From contig JACPPG010000050.1 of assembly GCA_016191115.1 (NCBI GenBank), forward strand, positions 76,390-140,389: 64,000 bases of DNA, written 5' to 3'. Of this stretch, positions 8,371 to 17,280 are shown one piece after another (position 1 is the first letter of the stretch; every line of letters begins with the position of its first letter). The translations under genes and the position numbers were made by a program. Under the pieces are notes generated by a model. That model ran no database searches and was not told where the DNA came from. It saw nothing but the letters and a program-made list of their open reading frames with translations. This DNA comes from Planctomycetia bacterium (lineage in GTDB: Bacteria > Planctomycetota > Planctomycetia > Pirellulales > JACPPG01).

Positions 8371-9486
8371 ATGAGCGCCCCCATGTCCTCAACGACGTTC
8401 CTGCAGCCATCGGCCACGTTGACGCTGAGCGGCCATACGACGGCCCGCTGTCCCGACGCCCTGCTCGAAAAATACCAGAACCTAGTCGACGAGCAGCGCA
8501 TGAGCTGGACCGAGCACTTGCGGCTCTTGCGCCTGTTGGGGTCGGGCGGACAGGGCGTCGTCTACTTGAGCGAACGGCGCGGCACCGACAGCTTTACGCT
8601 GCCCGTGGCCGTGAAGATATTCTCGCCGCTGCACTACGAGGACGATCGCACGTACGACGAGGCGATGGGCCGGATCGCGGCGATCGCCGCCCGCGTGGCG
8701 CAGATCCAGCAGGACAACCTGCTCGACGTTCACAATTTCGTCGAGCGCAACCGCATCCGGCTGATGGAGATGGAATGGGTCGACGGCTACGATCTCGATC
8801 GGCTGCTGACGCACCAGATGCTGGAGCGGACGCGTCTGCGCGTCAGCAACCGCCGTTGGGACTATCTCAATAACGTCATCGTCACCGGCGGCCCCTTGCA
8901 GCCGCGGCTAAAGCCGGGCATTGCCATCGCCGTCTTGCGCGAGTGCCTGGGGGCGCTCGCGGCGCTGCACCGGCAGGGCATCGTCCACGGCGACGTCAAG
9001 CCGTCGAACATCATGCTCAAGCGGACGGGCAACGCCAAGATCATCGACATCGGTTCCGCTTTCGACATGGAAGACGCGCCAGCCCGTCGCAGTTGCACTC
9101 CGACGTACGCCGCGCCCGAAGTGCTGGAAGGGGGCGAGTCCTCACCCCGCTCGGATCTGTGCAGCCTGGGCTACGTGCTGATCGAAATGCTATCGGGCAC
9201 GCCGCCGTTTGTCGGCCAGACGACGCTGCGCGATTTGCTGGAAGCGAAACGGATGGTGATCCAGCGGTTGCACGACCGATTGCCGCGCGAAGTGGTGTGC
9301 AACGAGCTATTGATGAACATCGTCCGCAGCCTGGTGGCGCCTGACCCCACGCTGCGGTTCCCCAGCGCCGAGGCCGCCGACCTGGTGAAGGAAGGCGCCG
9401 CCAGCTTCCATCGTCAACTGGTCAAAGGGGACCTGGCCAGCGAATACGAAAACGAAATTCGCCTATGGCTGGAGGAGCTGGACTGA
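8371..9486 (+). CDS. Atypical serine/threonine protein kinase
   Basis: This 371-residue protein has a Hanks-type kinase fold: glycine loop LGSGGQGVVYLSE near residue 55, VAVKIF lysine near 80, and a catalytic loop near 206. The loop reads HGDVKPSN instead of HRDxKxxN, and the metal-binding DFG is DIG (KIIDIGSAF). The activation segment ends in YAAPEVLEGG. The catalytic Asp, Asn and Lys are kept, so activity is possible. The HGD loop marks it as a non-RD kinase that may not need activation-loop phosphorylation. There is no membrane segment or sensor domain. The ATG at 8371 is preferred to an upstream TTG in repeat sequence. Confidence 0.88.
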   Translation: MSAPMSSTTFLQPSATLTLSGHTTARCPDALLEKYQNLVDEQRMSWTEHLRLLRLLGSGGQGVVYLSERRGTDSFTLPVAVKIFSPLHYEDDRTYDEAMGRIAAIAARVAQIQQDNLLDVHNFVERNRIRLMEMEWVDGYDLDRLLTHQMLERTRLRVSNRRWDYLNNVIVTGGPLQPRLKPGIAIAVLRECLGALAALHRQGIVHGDVKPSNIMLKRTGNAKIIDIGSAFDMEDAPARRSCTPTYAAPEVLEGGESSPRSDLCSLGYVLIEMLSGTPPFVGQTTLRDLLEAKRMVIQRLHDRLPREVVCNELLMNIVRSLVAPDPTLRFPSAEAADLVKEGAASFHRQLVKGDLASEYENEIRLWLEELD

Positions 9487-9500
9487 GAAGGCAATGATCC

Positions 9501-9600
9501 ATGCGGAATGACGAATGGGCTCGATCGACGATGGGACCGAGCGCAATCGTCTTGCATTCGTCATTCATCATTCCGCATTCCGCATTCGTCATTCATCATT
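9501..9600. repeat. AATGACGAATG / CATTCGTCATT inverted repeat
   Basis: A GCGGAATGACGAATG block at the left is mirrored by repeated CATTCGTCATTCATCATT and CCGCATT units at the right. It lies between the kinase and the Gfo/Idh gene and is the same general type as 1301-1424 and 40050-40138. Confidence 0.65.
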
Positions 9601-9616
9601 TTTTCGCCGGTGCATC

Positions 9617-10921
9617 ATGATGGACTCTCCGCTTGAACAGAAGACGCGCGTCTCGCGCCGTGACTTTGTCGCCATCGGCGCCGCCGCCGGGACCGCGATC
9701 ACAACGGGCCTCGCCGCCGTGCCGGCGGCCGGGCGCGTGCCGGGCGCCAACGATCGCATTCAATTCGGCGTCATTGGCACCGGCGGCATGGGCTCAGGCC
9801 ACGTCAGCGACCTGGTCAGCCGTGCCGACCGCGACAACGTCCGCTGCGCCGCGGTGTGCGACGTGTACCAGAAGCGGCTGGACAACAATCAAAAGCGCTC
9901 GGGCGGCGACGCTTATACCGACTATCGCAAGCTGCTCGACCGCAAGGATATCGACGCGGTGGTAATCGCCACGCCCGATCACTGGCACGCCAAGCAAGCC
10001 ATCGACGCCATGGAGGCCGGCAAGGACGTGTACCTGCAAAAGCCGATGACGCTGACGATCGCGCAGGCGATCGCCGTGCGCGACGCGGCCAAACGGCTCA
10101 AGCGAAAGCTGCAGGTCGGCACGCAGTACACTTCCGAGCCCGAAGCCTGGGCCGCCCGCCAGGCGATCGCCGAAGGGCGGATCGGCAAAGTGGTCTGGTC
10201 GCAGAACGGCTACTGCCGCAACAGTCGAGAAGGGCAGTTCAATTGGACGATCGACACAGCCGCCGGACCCGACGCGACGGGCGAGAACCACATCGATTGG
10301 GACATGTGGCTCGGGCACGAGTGGGGGCTGGCGCCCAAGATCCCCTTCAACGCCGACCACTTCTTCCGCTTTCGCAAGTATTGGGCCTACAACGGCGGCG
10401 TCGCCACGGACTTGCTCTACCACGCGCTCGCGCCCTTGGTGCTGGCAATTGCGGGACCACAAGGGGAATACCCGCGCAAGGTCGTTTCTGGCGGCGGACA
10501 GTACATCGAGAAGGACGGCCGCGATATTCCCGACAGTCACTTCATGCTGATCGAGTACCCCAGCGAGCACACCGTGCTCTTGGCTAGCGTGATGACCAAC
10601 GACGTGGGCATCCCGCGCATTATCCGCGGCCAGTACGGCACGATCGAGTTCGGCGGCGGCCTCAAGCTGCGCGGCCAGCCAACGTGGAAGGATGAGTTCA
10701 GCGCCAAGAACGCCGGCCAGATGGATGCCACCGTCGCGGCACCGCCGCGCCGCGACCACGTCGGCAATTTTATCGACGCCGTGCGCGGCCAGGCCGAGCT
10801 CGCCTGCAACGAAGACCTCGGCTGCGCCCTCATGGTCGCCATCCGCCTGGGCGAGGACGCCTATCGCCAGAACAAGACCATGCTCTGGGACGCGTCGAAA
10901 GAAGAGGCCGCGGCGGTGTGA
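9617..10921 (+). CDS. Gfo/Idh/MocA family oxidoreductase, Tat-exported
   Basis: The 434-residue protein starts with a twin-arginine signal (VSRRDFVAIGAAAGTAITTG), so it is probably exported folded with its cofactor. A Rossmann motif GVIGTGGMGSGH follows near residue 52. The family motif after it reads VYLQKPMTLT, with Gln in place of the more usual Glu before Lys-Pro. Such proteins oxidise or isomerise sugars and related polyols with NAD(P); planctomycetes carry many of them. The ATG at 9617 is preferred because sequence upstream is the AATGACGAA repeat. The substrate cannot be told from the sequence. Confidence 0.92.
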   Translation: MMDSPLEQKTRVSRRDFVAIGAAAGTAITTGLAAVPAAGRVPGANDRIQFGVIGTGGMGSGHVSDLVSRADRDNVRCAAVCDVYQKRLDNNQKRSGGDAYTDYRKLLDRKDIDAVVIATPDHWHAKQAIDAMEAGKDVYLQKPMTLTIAQAIAVRDAAKRLKRKLQVGTQYTSEPEAWAARQAIAEGRIGKVVWSQNGYCRNSREGQFNWTIDTAAGPDATGENHIDWDMWLGHEWGLAPKIPFNADHFFRFRKYWAYNGGVATDLLYHALAPLVLAIAGPQGEYPRKVVSGGGQYIEKDGRDIPDSHFMLIEYPSEHTVLLASVMTNDVGIPRIIRGQYGTIEFGGGLKLRGQPTWKDEFSAKNAGQMDATVAAPPRRDHVGNFIDAVRGQAELACNEDLGCALMVAIRLGEDAYRQNKTMLWDASKEEAAAV

Positions 10922-11017
10922 CGGGCGGAAGTTGGAGAGGGTGCGCTCGACGACAGCGAGCCGCCGGATTTATCCCGGCTGTCCCGATTGGCGACGGTCC
11001 AGACGCCCGTGCGCGCC

Positions 11018-11060
11018 CGGCATGGCCACGTCGGGAGGTCCTCCGTGGCCATGGCACCCA
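11018..11060. repeat. GGCATGGCCA palindromic repeat, copy 1
   Basis: CGGCATGGCCACGTCGGGAG is followed by the complementary CTCCGTGGCCATGGCACCCA. Similar units occur at 25904-25945 and 54514-54599. It lies between the Gfo/Idh gene and the lipoprotein gene. Confidence 0.75.
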
Positions 11061-11181
11061 ATTCTTCGCGCCAGCGCGGCAGCAGGACCCCGCGCAAAAA
11101 TGGTATACTAGACAGGGACGAGCAGGCGGCGACTTCTTTGCGCCCCCCGCGATTCTAAGTTCGCAAATGGAGGACTCTCCC

Positions 11182-11829
11182 ATGCGACGCCCGTCTTATT
11201 GCACGCTGGGGCTTGCCTTGCTGGGGCTGCTGTTGACTTCTTGCATTCCCACGTCCGAACAACCGCTGTCGCGCGTCGACGAAGCACAACAGGACCCGCG
11301 GTTGTACGGCGTGTGGATGCACAAGGAGGACCAGCCGTCAGAGTTTGCCCAAGTGGTGCACATCGGAGCGGAAGCGGAGAAGCCGCTCGTGCCAGGGAGG
11401 GAGAAACCGGAGCCGGGCTTGATGCAACTGGTGTGCATCAGCCATCACAAGGAGGGTGAGCGGTGGCGCGTGGAGGCGCCGCTTGTCATGCGGTTCTTCG
11501 TCTCGAAGATCGGCGAGGACAGCTTCATCAACGGCTACGTGCCGTTCGATGCGCCGCCCGCGGAGAAGAGTGACGAAGGGAGCGGATACCTCTTCATCAA
11601 GTACGAGGTCGTCGGCGACGAGATCCACGTCTGGTACCCGAACCTCAAGGCGGCCGCCGCGGCGATCGAGAGCGGCGCCCTGACGGGCAAAGTGAAGCGC
11701 GAGCGCGGCGAAGTGCAAAGCGCCGTGTTCACGGACACGACCGCGCACCTGGCCGAGTTCCTCAAGAATGGCGGCATCAAGAAACTGTTTCTCGAAGAGA
11801 GCAAGAACACGTATTGTAGGGTTCGGTGA
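11182..11829 (+). CDS. Lipoprotein of unknown function
   Basis: The 215-residue product begins MRRPSYCTLGLALLGLLLTS and then Cys, a clear lipobox (LLTSC), so it should be lipid-anchored outside the cytoplasm. The remainder is soluble, with no recognised domain or catalytic motif. The ATG at 11182 has GGAGGA eight bases upstream, which decides the start. It stands alone between a Gfo/Idh gene and a convergent WD40 gene. Confidence 0.78.
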   Translation: MRRPSYCTLGLALLGLLLTSCIPTSEQPLSRVDEAQQDPRLYGVWMHKEDQPSEFAQVVHIGAEAEKPLVPGREKPEPGLMQLVCISHHKEGERWRVEAPLVMRFFVSKIGEDSFINGYVPFDAPPAEKSDEGSGYLFIKYEVVGDEIHVWYPNLKAAAAAIESGALTGKVKRERGEVQSAVFTDTTAHLAEFLKNGGIKKLFLEESKNTYCRVR

Positions 11830-11873
11830 ATGCGGCGGGGCGGCCCAACCCGACAAGCCCCGATCGTGATAAC

Positions 11874-13877
11874 TCACTTCACGGCGTCCGACACATCCCA
11901 GAACCTGATCGTGCCGTCCTTCGAGCCGCTGGCCAGCATCTTGCCGTGCCGCGCGAATGCGACGCACGTGACGTCGTCCGTATGGCCGGTGAACCGTCGC
12001 AGCTCCTTCTTATCGGCCAGGTCCCATAAGACGACCGCGTCCCCCTCGCCGTGCGCGCTCGCCAGCAGCCGTTGATCGCCCGAGATAGCAATCGACGTGA
12101 GCTCGCCGGGGCCGCTAAGCGCATGGGTGGTCGTGCCAAGCTCCACGTCGCGGAAGTGAATCTTGCCGCTTCGGTCCGCAACGCACAAAACCTTCAAGCC
12201 GCCGAAATAACGGACGGCCACGATCGGCGCTTCGCCGACGGCGAACCGAGGAACGATCGTCTTGGCGGTATCCGGGTCGGCGATCTCGCAGCTTCCGTCG
12301 GAAAAGCCCATGGCGCACTGTTTGCCCCCGAAGGCGAACGCCGTGGCATTGCTGCCTTGGTACCTTTCCCCGTTCACGATGCGCTCTTCGCTTGCGCGAA
12401 ACGCTTGAATGGCCACGCGCCCTTCGTCATCGGCGAATGCATAGTGGTTTCCACCGGGCGACATGCCCGCCGCCGAAAGCGTCTTCAGTTGCGGGCGATC
12501 GACGACCAAAGGAGCGGTGAAGCTGTTGATCAGCATCGTCCTTGCCTGGCCTTGGCCGTTCTCGCCGGCAACGATGAGAAGCGACTGGCCAAGCGACATG
12601 GCGTTAGCCTTTCCCTCGAATGCCACCGGCGTCAGCAGCGCGTGGCCGGTGGGCACGTCCCACAGCGTGACGTTGTCCGGACCATCCACGGCCCGGCCGA
12701 GTGACACGACGATGAGGTCCGTGTTGTTGTAGAAGTCCAAGCCGATCACGCCGCCGGCGTGCGCCACGATGGGATCGCGGTGGATACAATCGAGGTGATT
12801 TTCGGCGGCGAACTGCTGCGGGATATACTGCGCGGAAGAAAGCCATGTGCGATCGTAGTTCTCGCGTGTGCCCCAAACGGCCGCCGACCACGGATGCTTG
12901 AGCCTTGCCATATGTCCGAGGGTCTTACCGAGCAATTCACCGTCGCGAGTGGTCATCGCCATCCGGCAAATCGTGTTGATCATGAACACGGCGTCGGGAT
13001 TGTCGCGCACCACTCGGTCGAGCCCGCGAGCCACACGCTTCGCGTCCAGCTTCGTCTCGACAAAAAGCCTGTTGCCGAAGTAGCCTCGCAGGTGCTGCGC
13101 GACGCGGGCGAGCATCTCGTCGGCGTCGTCATCGTTCATCTTGGCCGCTAGCTTGTCGAAGTACTGCTCCATTTCACCCGGCTCTCCTTGCCAGCGCGGC
13201 AGCAACAGCTCGGCGAGTGCCCCGTGGGCCGAGTAGTACCACGGGTCGGTGGCCGTCAACTCGGCGACGACCTTGTTGACCCTGTCGCGGTCCCATGATT
13301 GGCAGCGGGCCACGATCAAGAGCTGCCGGTAGATATCGGGGTCATGCCCTGGGAGCTGGCGGGCCTCATCGAGCAGCTCGGAGGCGGCCTGGATCCGTTC
13401 ATTGAAGATTCTCCACCCTTCCGGCGTTACCGTGTCGGCGAATCCCGATCCGCGCGCCGCCCAGGCGCGATTGACGTGATAGGCCGCAGTCGCCAGGTGG
13501 CCGGCGAGCGATTGCGGACGAGTGTCGAGCCATTTCTCCAAATCATCTTCGTGCAGGACTTCCTCGCCTCGCGGGTTCTTGCTCGGCGCGCCCAGCACGC
13601 CGTAGAAGCCGGCCGATTTGTTGTCGGTGCTAAAGGGGAATAGCGTGTGGTCCTTCGCGATCTTGGCGGCCACGGCCTCGACCAAGTCGTAGTCGCCCTT
13701 CTTCAGCGCTCCCAAGACCGCTTGCTGGAACCTGCCGAAGTTGCCGGCCAGCTTCAGGACCGGCTCCGGATCGGGCACGGGGTCTGCCGCCGACGCGGAA
13801 CGTGCCGCGATGAGCGGCGCGCCGACGAGGACCGACGCGGTTAGAAACGCCTGAAATCTCGGATGCAAGCGCGGCAT
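11874..13877 (-). CDS. Secreted DUF4034-like / WD40 repeat protein
   Basis: The 667-residue product has a signal peptide (FLTASVLVGAPLIAARSASA). A DUF4034-like region follows at about 110-270, with AWAARGSGF, EGWRIFNERI and LLPRWQGEPGEM. From about residue 360 to the end there is a beta-propeller-like part. The last repeats are clear WD40 units ending in VVLWDLADKK and TIRFWDVSD with the GH dipeptide in RRFTGHTDDVTCVAF. It is probably a periplasmic protein-interaction scaffold; no enzyme site is visible. A MITE-like element lies upstream. Confidence 0.8.
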   Translation of the reverse strand: MPRLHPRFQAFLTASVLVGAPLIAARSASAADPVPDPEPVLKLAGNFGRFQQAVLGALKKGDYDLVEAVAAKIAKDHTLFPFSTDNKSAGFYGVLGAPSKNPRGEEVLHEDDLEKWLDTRPQSLAGHLATAAYHVNRAWAARGSGFADTVTPEGWRIFNERIQAASELLDEARQLPGHDPDIYRQLLIVARCQSWDRDRVNKVVAELTATDPWYYSAHGALAELLLPRWQGEPGEMEQYFDKLAAKMNDDDADEMLARVAQHLRGYFGNRLFVETKLDAKRVARGLDRVVRDNPDAVFMINTICRMAMTTRDGELLGKTLGHMARLKHPWSAAVWGTRENYDRTWLSSAQYIPQQFAAENHLDCIHRDPIVAHAGGVIGLDFYNNTDLIVVSLGRAVDGPDNVTLWDVPTGHALLTPVAFEGKANAMSLGQSLLIVAGENGQGQARTMLINSFTAPLVVDRPQLKTLSAAGMSPGGNHYAFADDEGRVAIQAFRASEERIVNGERYQGSNATAFAFGGKQCAMGFSDGSCEIADPDTAKTIVPRFAVGEAPIVAVRYFGGLKVLCVADRSGKIHFRDVELGTTTHALSGPGELTSIAISGDQRLLASAHGEGDAVVLWDLADKKELRRFTGHTDDVTCVAFARHGKMLASGSKDGTIRFWDVSDAVK

Positions 13878-13972
13878 GACTTTCCCCCTTGTCTGGTGCG
13901 CATGAAGGGCGCAACGATCTTTCGAGTCTATCGCTCCGCTGCGATGCGATCCATGCTTGCACGCGCGGGGTC

Positions 13973-14090
13973 AGGAGAACTGCAAAGTCCTGGGAGAGGG
14001 GTCAGGCACATTCGGCCGAAGGTCCTTCGGAAGAATTGAGAACCGCATGTGCCGAAAAATGAGCCAGACCCCGGACTTTGCAGTTCTCCT
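13973..14090. mobile_element. Second MITE family: 118-bp element with perfect 18-bp inverted ends
   Basis: AGGAGAACTGCAAAGTCC at 13973-13990 is the exact complement of 14073-14090. The inner part has a second, imperfect pairing around GGGGTCAGGCACAT and ATGTGCC. The direct repeat CGCGCGGGGTC flanks it at 13962-13972 and 14092-14102, a likely 11-bp target duplication. It has no coding capacity. A disrupted copy is at 47754-47953. Confidence 0.85.
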
Positions 14091-14102
14091 CCGCGCGGGG
14101 TC

Positions 14103-14576
14103 GGTATCGCGCATCGTCGTCTCCCGGCGCGTAGCAACCCGAGCTGCCGCGGGAGCTGCCTCATCTCCGGACGCGCCAAAGGCCTCCACCACCGGGAATT
14201 TGCGAAGAATCTTCCGCGAAAACCGCAGGCCGCTCTCACCCATGTGTCGTCGTTGATGATGCCATCTCGCGCACGGCTGGCGAGCGCCTGGCGCGGCCGG
14301 TGTCAGCCGTAAGTCATTTGCTGAACTGGCGAAACGCATCACATAAGCGTGTGCCGGTGCGAATACGCGCCTCCCGCAATCGTAACAATGGGAGCTTTAC
14401 ATAACAAAGATGACATGGGAGTTATAAAAAAATACCCCAAAGATTGAGGGTTGAACTGACTTTGCCGGGCCTCGATCATCGGTGCCAGCATTTGCCGTGC
14501 AAGCGGCACAGGCTGCGGCCGGCATCTGCCGGAGTGGGCTGTTTTGTCACATGGGAATACACAGGGAGGAAACAGG
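14103..14576. other. Gene-free leader region before the one-haem protein
   Basis: No coding region is supported here. The stretch 14380-14450 is clearly more A+T-rich than its surroundings (it includes TTTACATAACAAAG and GTTATAAAAAAATACC). That makes it the most likely promoter area for the gene at 14577, but I cannot assign -35/-10 boxes with normal spacing. Confidence 0.4.
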
Positions 14577-15836
14577 ATGGCACGTTATGTTTTGCCCATG
14601 ATCGTGGCGATCGCTCAGTTGGTTGCTGGTGGCCGATTGCCGGCAGCGATGACTGGAGGACAAGACGGGCAAGAGGCTGACGTAAAAGACGTAAAGGACG
14701 AGGCCCGGCTGCGACTGATGCCGGAGCGCAACGAGAAGTGGCTCCGCGGCTGCCTGCCCAAGGTCGACGACGAGCGCGTGCAAAAGGTCCTCGACGATCC
14801 ACGGCTGATCGTCTACACGGATCGTGAGATGCCCAAGGCCTACCAGTTCTGGGACGGGCTGATGCCGGGCGTGCATCGGGCCAGCTACAACATCTCCGCC
14901 AATTCGAGCGAGCCGTTCGGCAACGGCAACCGGGAATTCCCCTGGGCGGGACCCGCCGGCACGCACAAGGCCCGCAACATGTGGGTCTTCCGGTTCATCC
15001 ATTTGCCTCAGGATGAGAACGGCAAGCTAACGCCGATCGTCTGGTTCCGCACCCGGCTTTCGGGGGATTCGAACCCTGGCTACGGGTGGCGCTTTCCCGC
15101 TGGCGCCGTGGTGGGCGAAGTCCTGATGATGCGGCAGGACGGAGTCGACTATTGTTTCGAGCTGCGGGTGCGTTTCCGCGAGGAAGGAAACTGGGCCGTC
15201 GACGTCTTTCGCCCTTTCCCCCGCGCCGAGGACCTGGTGAAACGGATCCAGGAACTCCGCCCGGACTGGGAGGAGCGGCCAGCGCTGAAAAACGCGATCG
15301 ACTCCTTGTCCGATCCGGGGCCGCTGCCGGAGACGCAGCTTGTGGACAATCATCCTCGCAAGACGTTCAAGCAGACGATGGGCGTGCACGAGCTGCCGGC
15401 GCTAGAGGATGACCGGTTGATCAAGGAGTTGCTATCGCAGACCGTGTTCCGCTCGGCCTTGGGCGAATACTGGATCGAGGGGAGCAACGGCGCCGTGACC
15501 GCCGCCCCCACGACCGACGCCCAATTTCACATCGTGCCCGCCGGCTACCAGGCCGGCTTTGTCGACGTCGATCGCATCTCCTGCATGCGGTGCCACGAGT
15601 CGGTGAACCAGCCGGTCAGCCGCTTCCAGGCGGGGCGCGACTGGTACGGGCGGATCCGCGGCTCGGACGGCATCTTCTCGTTCCACCCTTTCGACCCAAG
15701 CTGCGTGAGCGGCAATGGGTACAGCCAGCCCGTGAAGATGCGGACCGAGCTGGTTTCGGCGGGGGTGATCGAGAAGTACGACCCGGAAAAGCACGACAAG
15801 CTGCGCTACGCCCAAGTCCCTCGGCTGGTCGAATAG
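14577..15836 (+). CDS. Secreted protein with one c-type haem motif
   Basis: This 419-residue protein has an N-terminal signal-like segment (LPMIVAIAQLVAGGRLPAA) and a single CxxCH haem-binding motif, CMRCH, near residue 336. Histidines, tryptophans and acidic residues are frequent, but no other cofactor site is obvious. It is likely a periplasmic or surface protein that carries one covalent haem c; I do not recognise a named family. The ATG at 14577 has GGAGGAAAC in front. No cytochrome partner is encoded nearby. A 157-bp MITE follows 16 bases after the stop. Confidence 0.75.
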   Translation: MARYVLPMIVAIAQLVAGGRLPAAMTGGQDGQEADVKDVKDEARLRLMPERNEKWLRGCLPKVDDERVQKVLDDPRLIVYTDREMPKAYQFWDGLMPGVHRASYNISANSSEPFGNGNREFPWAGPAGTHKARNMWVFRFIHLPQDENGKLTPIVWFRTRLSGDSNPGYGWRFPAGAVVGEVLMMRQDGVDYCFELRVRFREEGNWAVDVFRPFPRAEDLVKRIQELRPDWEERPALKNAIDSLSDPGPLPETQLVDNHPRKTFKQTMGVHELPALEDDRLIKELLSQTVFRSALGEYWIEGSNGAVTAAPTTDAQFHIVPAGYQAGFVDVDRISCMRCHESVNQPVSRFQAGRDWYGRIRGSDGIFSFHPFDPSCVSGNGYSQPVKMRTELVSAGVIEKYDPEKHDKLRYAQVPRLVE

Positions 15837-15852
15837 GCCTGCGGAGTGCCCG

Positions 15853-15992
15853 CAGGGCCGTTCACAGATTCAAGCTTGCCGGCGGCGCACCGGCGGGAAA
15901 GTGGGACAGGCACCGAGACGCAACGTTGGTCTGAAAGGACTTGCGCTGTTTATGCTCGGAGCCAGTCCCATTTTCCCGCCTCGCCATTTTTG
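15853..15992 (+). mobile_element. 157-bp MITE, copy c (right end missing)
   Basis: It matches the other copies from CAGGGCC to CGCCATTTTT but lacks the last 17 or so bases. Even so, GGAGTGCCCG flanks it at 15843-15852 and 15993-16002. It sits between the stop at 15836 and the hairpin at 16031. Confidence 0.85.
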
Positions 15993-16030
15993 GGAGTGCC
16001 CGCTAAGGGCGAATTCTGCTCGATCCGCGG

Positions 16031-16078
16031 CCTGCGCCACGCCCATGATCCCGGGCGTGGCGCAGGCTTGCATCTTTT
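16031..16078 (+). terminator. Rho-independent-like terminator
   Basis: A 14-bp stem (CCTGCGCCACGCCC at 16031-16044 with its complement at 16053-16066) and an 8-base loop are followed by CTTGCATCTTTTT. It probably ends transcripts of the 14577 gene, now separated from it by the MITE. Confidence 0.65.
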
Positions 16079-16170
16079 TGGGGGCGAGAGCGGCGTTCGA
16101 GCCCGCAGCCCTGCCTCTATAGAATTGAGGCGAGGCCGCGCCCAAGGGCTCTTCACGGCGATTGCAGTTC

Positions 16171-17163
16171 ATGCCCACCAACGTCACTCCGCAGTACCAC
16201 AAGGCCGAAGAGGCGTATCGCCGGGCGACGACGCTCGACGAGGAGTTGAAATGCCTCGAGGTCATGCTGCGCGAGATGCCCAAGCACAAGGGCTCCGAAA
16301 AGCTTCAGTCGGAGATCAAGCAGAAGATCAGCCGCGCCAAGAAGGAGCAGGAGGCTGCCAAGAAAACGCCCAGCCGCGGGCATGGCGTCCGCATCCCGCG
16401 GCAGGGGGCCGGCACGGCCGTGCTATTGGGCGCGCCGAACGCGGGGAAGAGCCAGTTGCTCGCCAGCCTTACCCGCGCCACGCCGGAGATCGCCACCTAT
16501 CCGTTTACGACGCGCGTTCCCCTGCCCGGCATGATGACCTTCGAGGACGTGCAGGTGCAATTGATCGACACGCCGCCTGTGACGCACGACATCTTCGAGC
16601 CGTACATGCAAGGGCTGATCCGCGGCGCCGATCTGGCGCTGTTGGTCCTGGACCTTGCCAGCGACGACGGGACCGACGACTGCCAGCAGGTGCTCGACAA
16701 GCTCGACTCGACTAAGACGAGACTTGCCCGGACGCACGCGCTCGACGACGATGATCTGGGCTTGTCGTACACGCAGACGCTGCTGGCCGCGAACAAGATC
16801 GACGTGGCCGACGCGTCGATCCGCCTGGAGCTATTGCACGAGACGAAATCGTGGGACTTCCCGGAATACGTGATCTCGGCCGCGCAGCGCACGGGACTCG
16901 ACGCGTTGCGCTCGGCCATATATGGTGCGCTCGATGTGATTCGCGTTTACACCAAGCTGCCGCACGCCAAGACGCCCGATTATGGTCGGCCGTTCACGAT
17001 CCGCCGCGGCGGCACGCTCATGGACGTGGCGGCGCTCGTACACAAGGATTTCGCCGAGAACCTGAAGTTCGCCCGCGTGTGGGGGGCCAACGTGCACGAC
17101 GGAACCGTGGCCAAGGGGGACCACGTGCTATCGGACAAGGACGTGGTGGAGCTGCATATTTGA
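16171..17163 (+). CDS. DRG/Obg-like GTPase with TGS domain
   Basis: The 330-residue protein has a basic, probably helical N-terminus (about 20-75). The GTPase domain has G1 GAPNAGKS near residue 88, a G2 region TYPFTT, G3 DTPP (DxxG replaced by DTPP) and G4 NKID. A C-terminal TGS domain covers about 250-330 (RPFTIRRGGTLMDVAALVHKD). This layout matches developmentally regulated GTP-binding (DRG)-like proteins, which act on ribosomes in other lineages. The altered G3 glycine is worth noting. The ATG at 16171 is preferred to a TTG nine bases upstream. It is monocistronic by appearance. Confidence 0.87.
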   Translation: MPTNVTPQYHKAEEAYRRATTLDEELKCLEVMLREMPKHKGSEKLQSEIKQKISRAKKEQEAAKKTPSRGHGVRIPRQGAGTAVLLGAPNAGKSQLLASLTRATPEIATYPFTTRVPLPGMMTFEDVQVQLIDTPPVTHDIFEPYMQGLIRGADLALLVLDLASDDGTDDCQQVLDKLDSTKTRLARTHALDDDDLGLSYTQTLLAANKIDVADASIRLELLHETKSWDFPEYVISAAQRTGLDALRSAIYGALDVIRVYTKLPHAKTPDYGRPFTIRRGGTLMDVAALVHKDFAENLKFARVWGANVHDGTVAKGDHVLSDKDVVELHI

Positions 17164-17200
17164 GGAGAGTAGGCGGTAGGCGGTGAAGAGATGTTTAGCC

Positions 17201-17218
17201 GCCGCGGCCACACGGCGT
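17201..17218. repeat. GCCGCCGCGGCCAC repeat (left of polX)
   Basis: TTTAGCCGCCGCGGCCACAC matches, in inverse orientation, 19191-19211 downstream of polX and resembles 6151-6173. The two copies bracket the polX gene. Confidence 0.6.
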
Positions 17219-17280
17219 TGCAGCGGGCGGCAGCTCCGGCCGGGTACCCTCTGGGTGGCTAATCGCTAATCGCTTCCACC

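Noticed and set aside
15060-15085. GGGGGATTCGAACCCTGG, which looks like a tRNA T-arm on the minus strand
   Set aside because: It lies inside the coding sequence of the one-haem protein and no acceptor, D or anticodon arm can be drawn around it.
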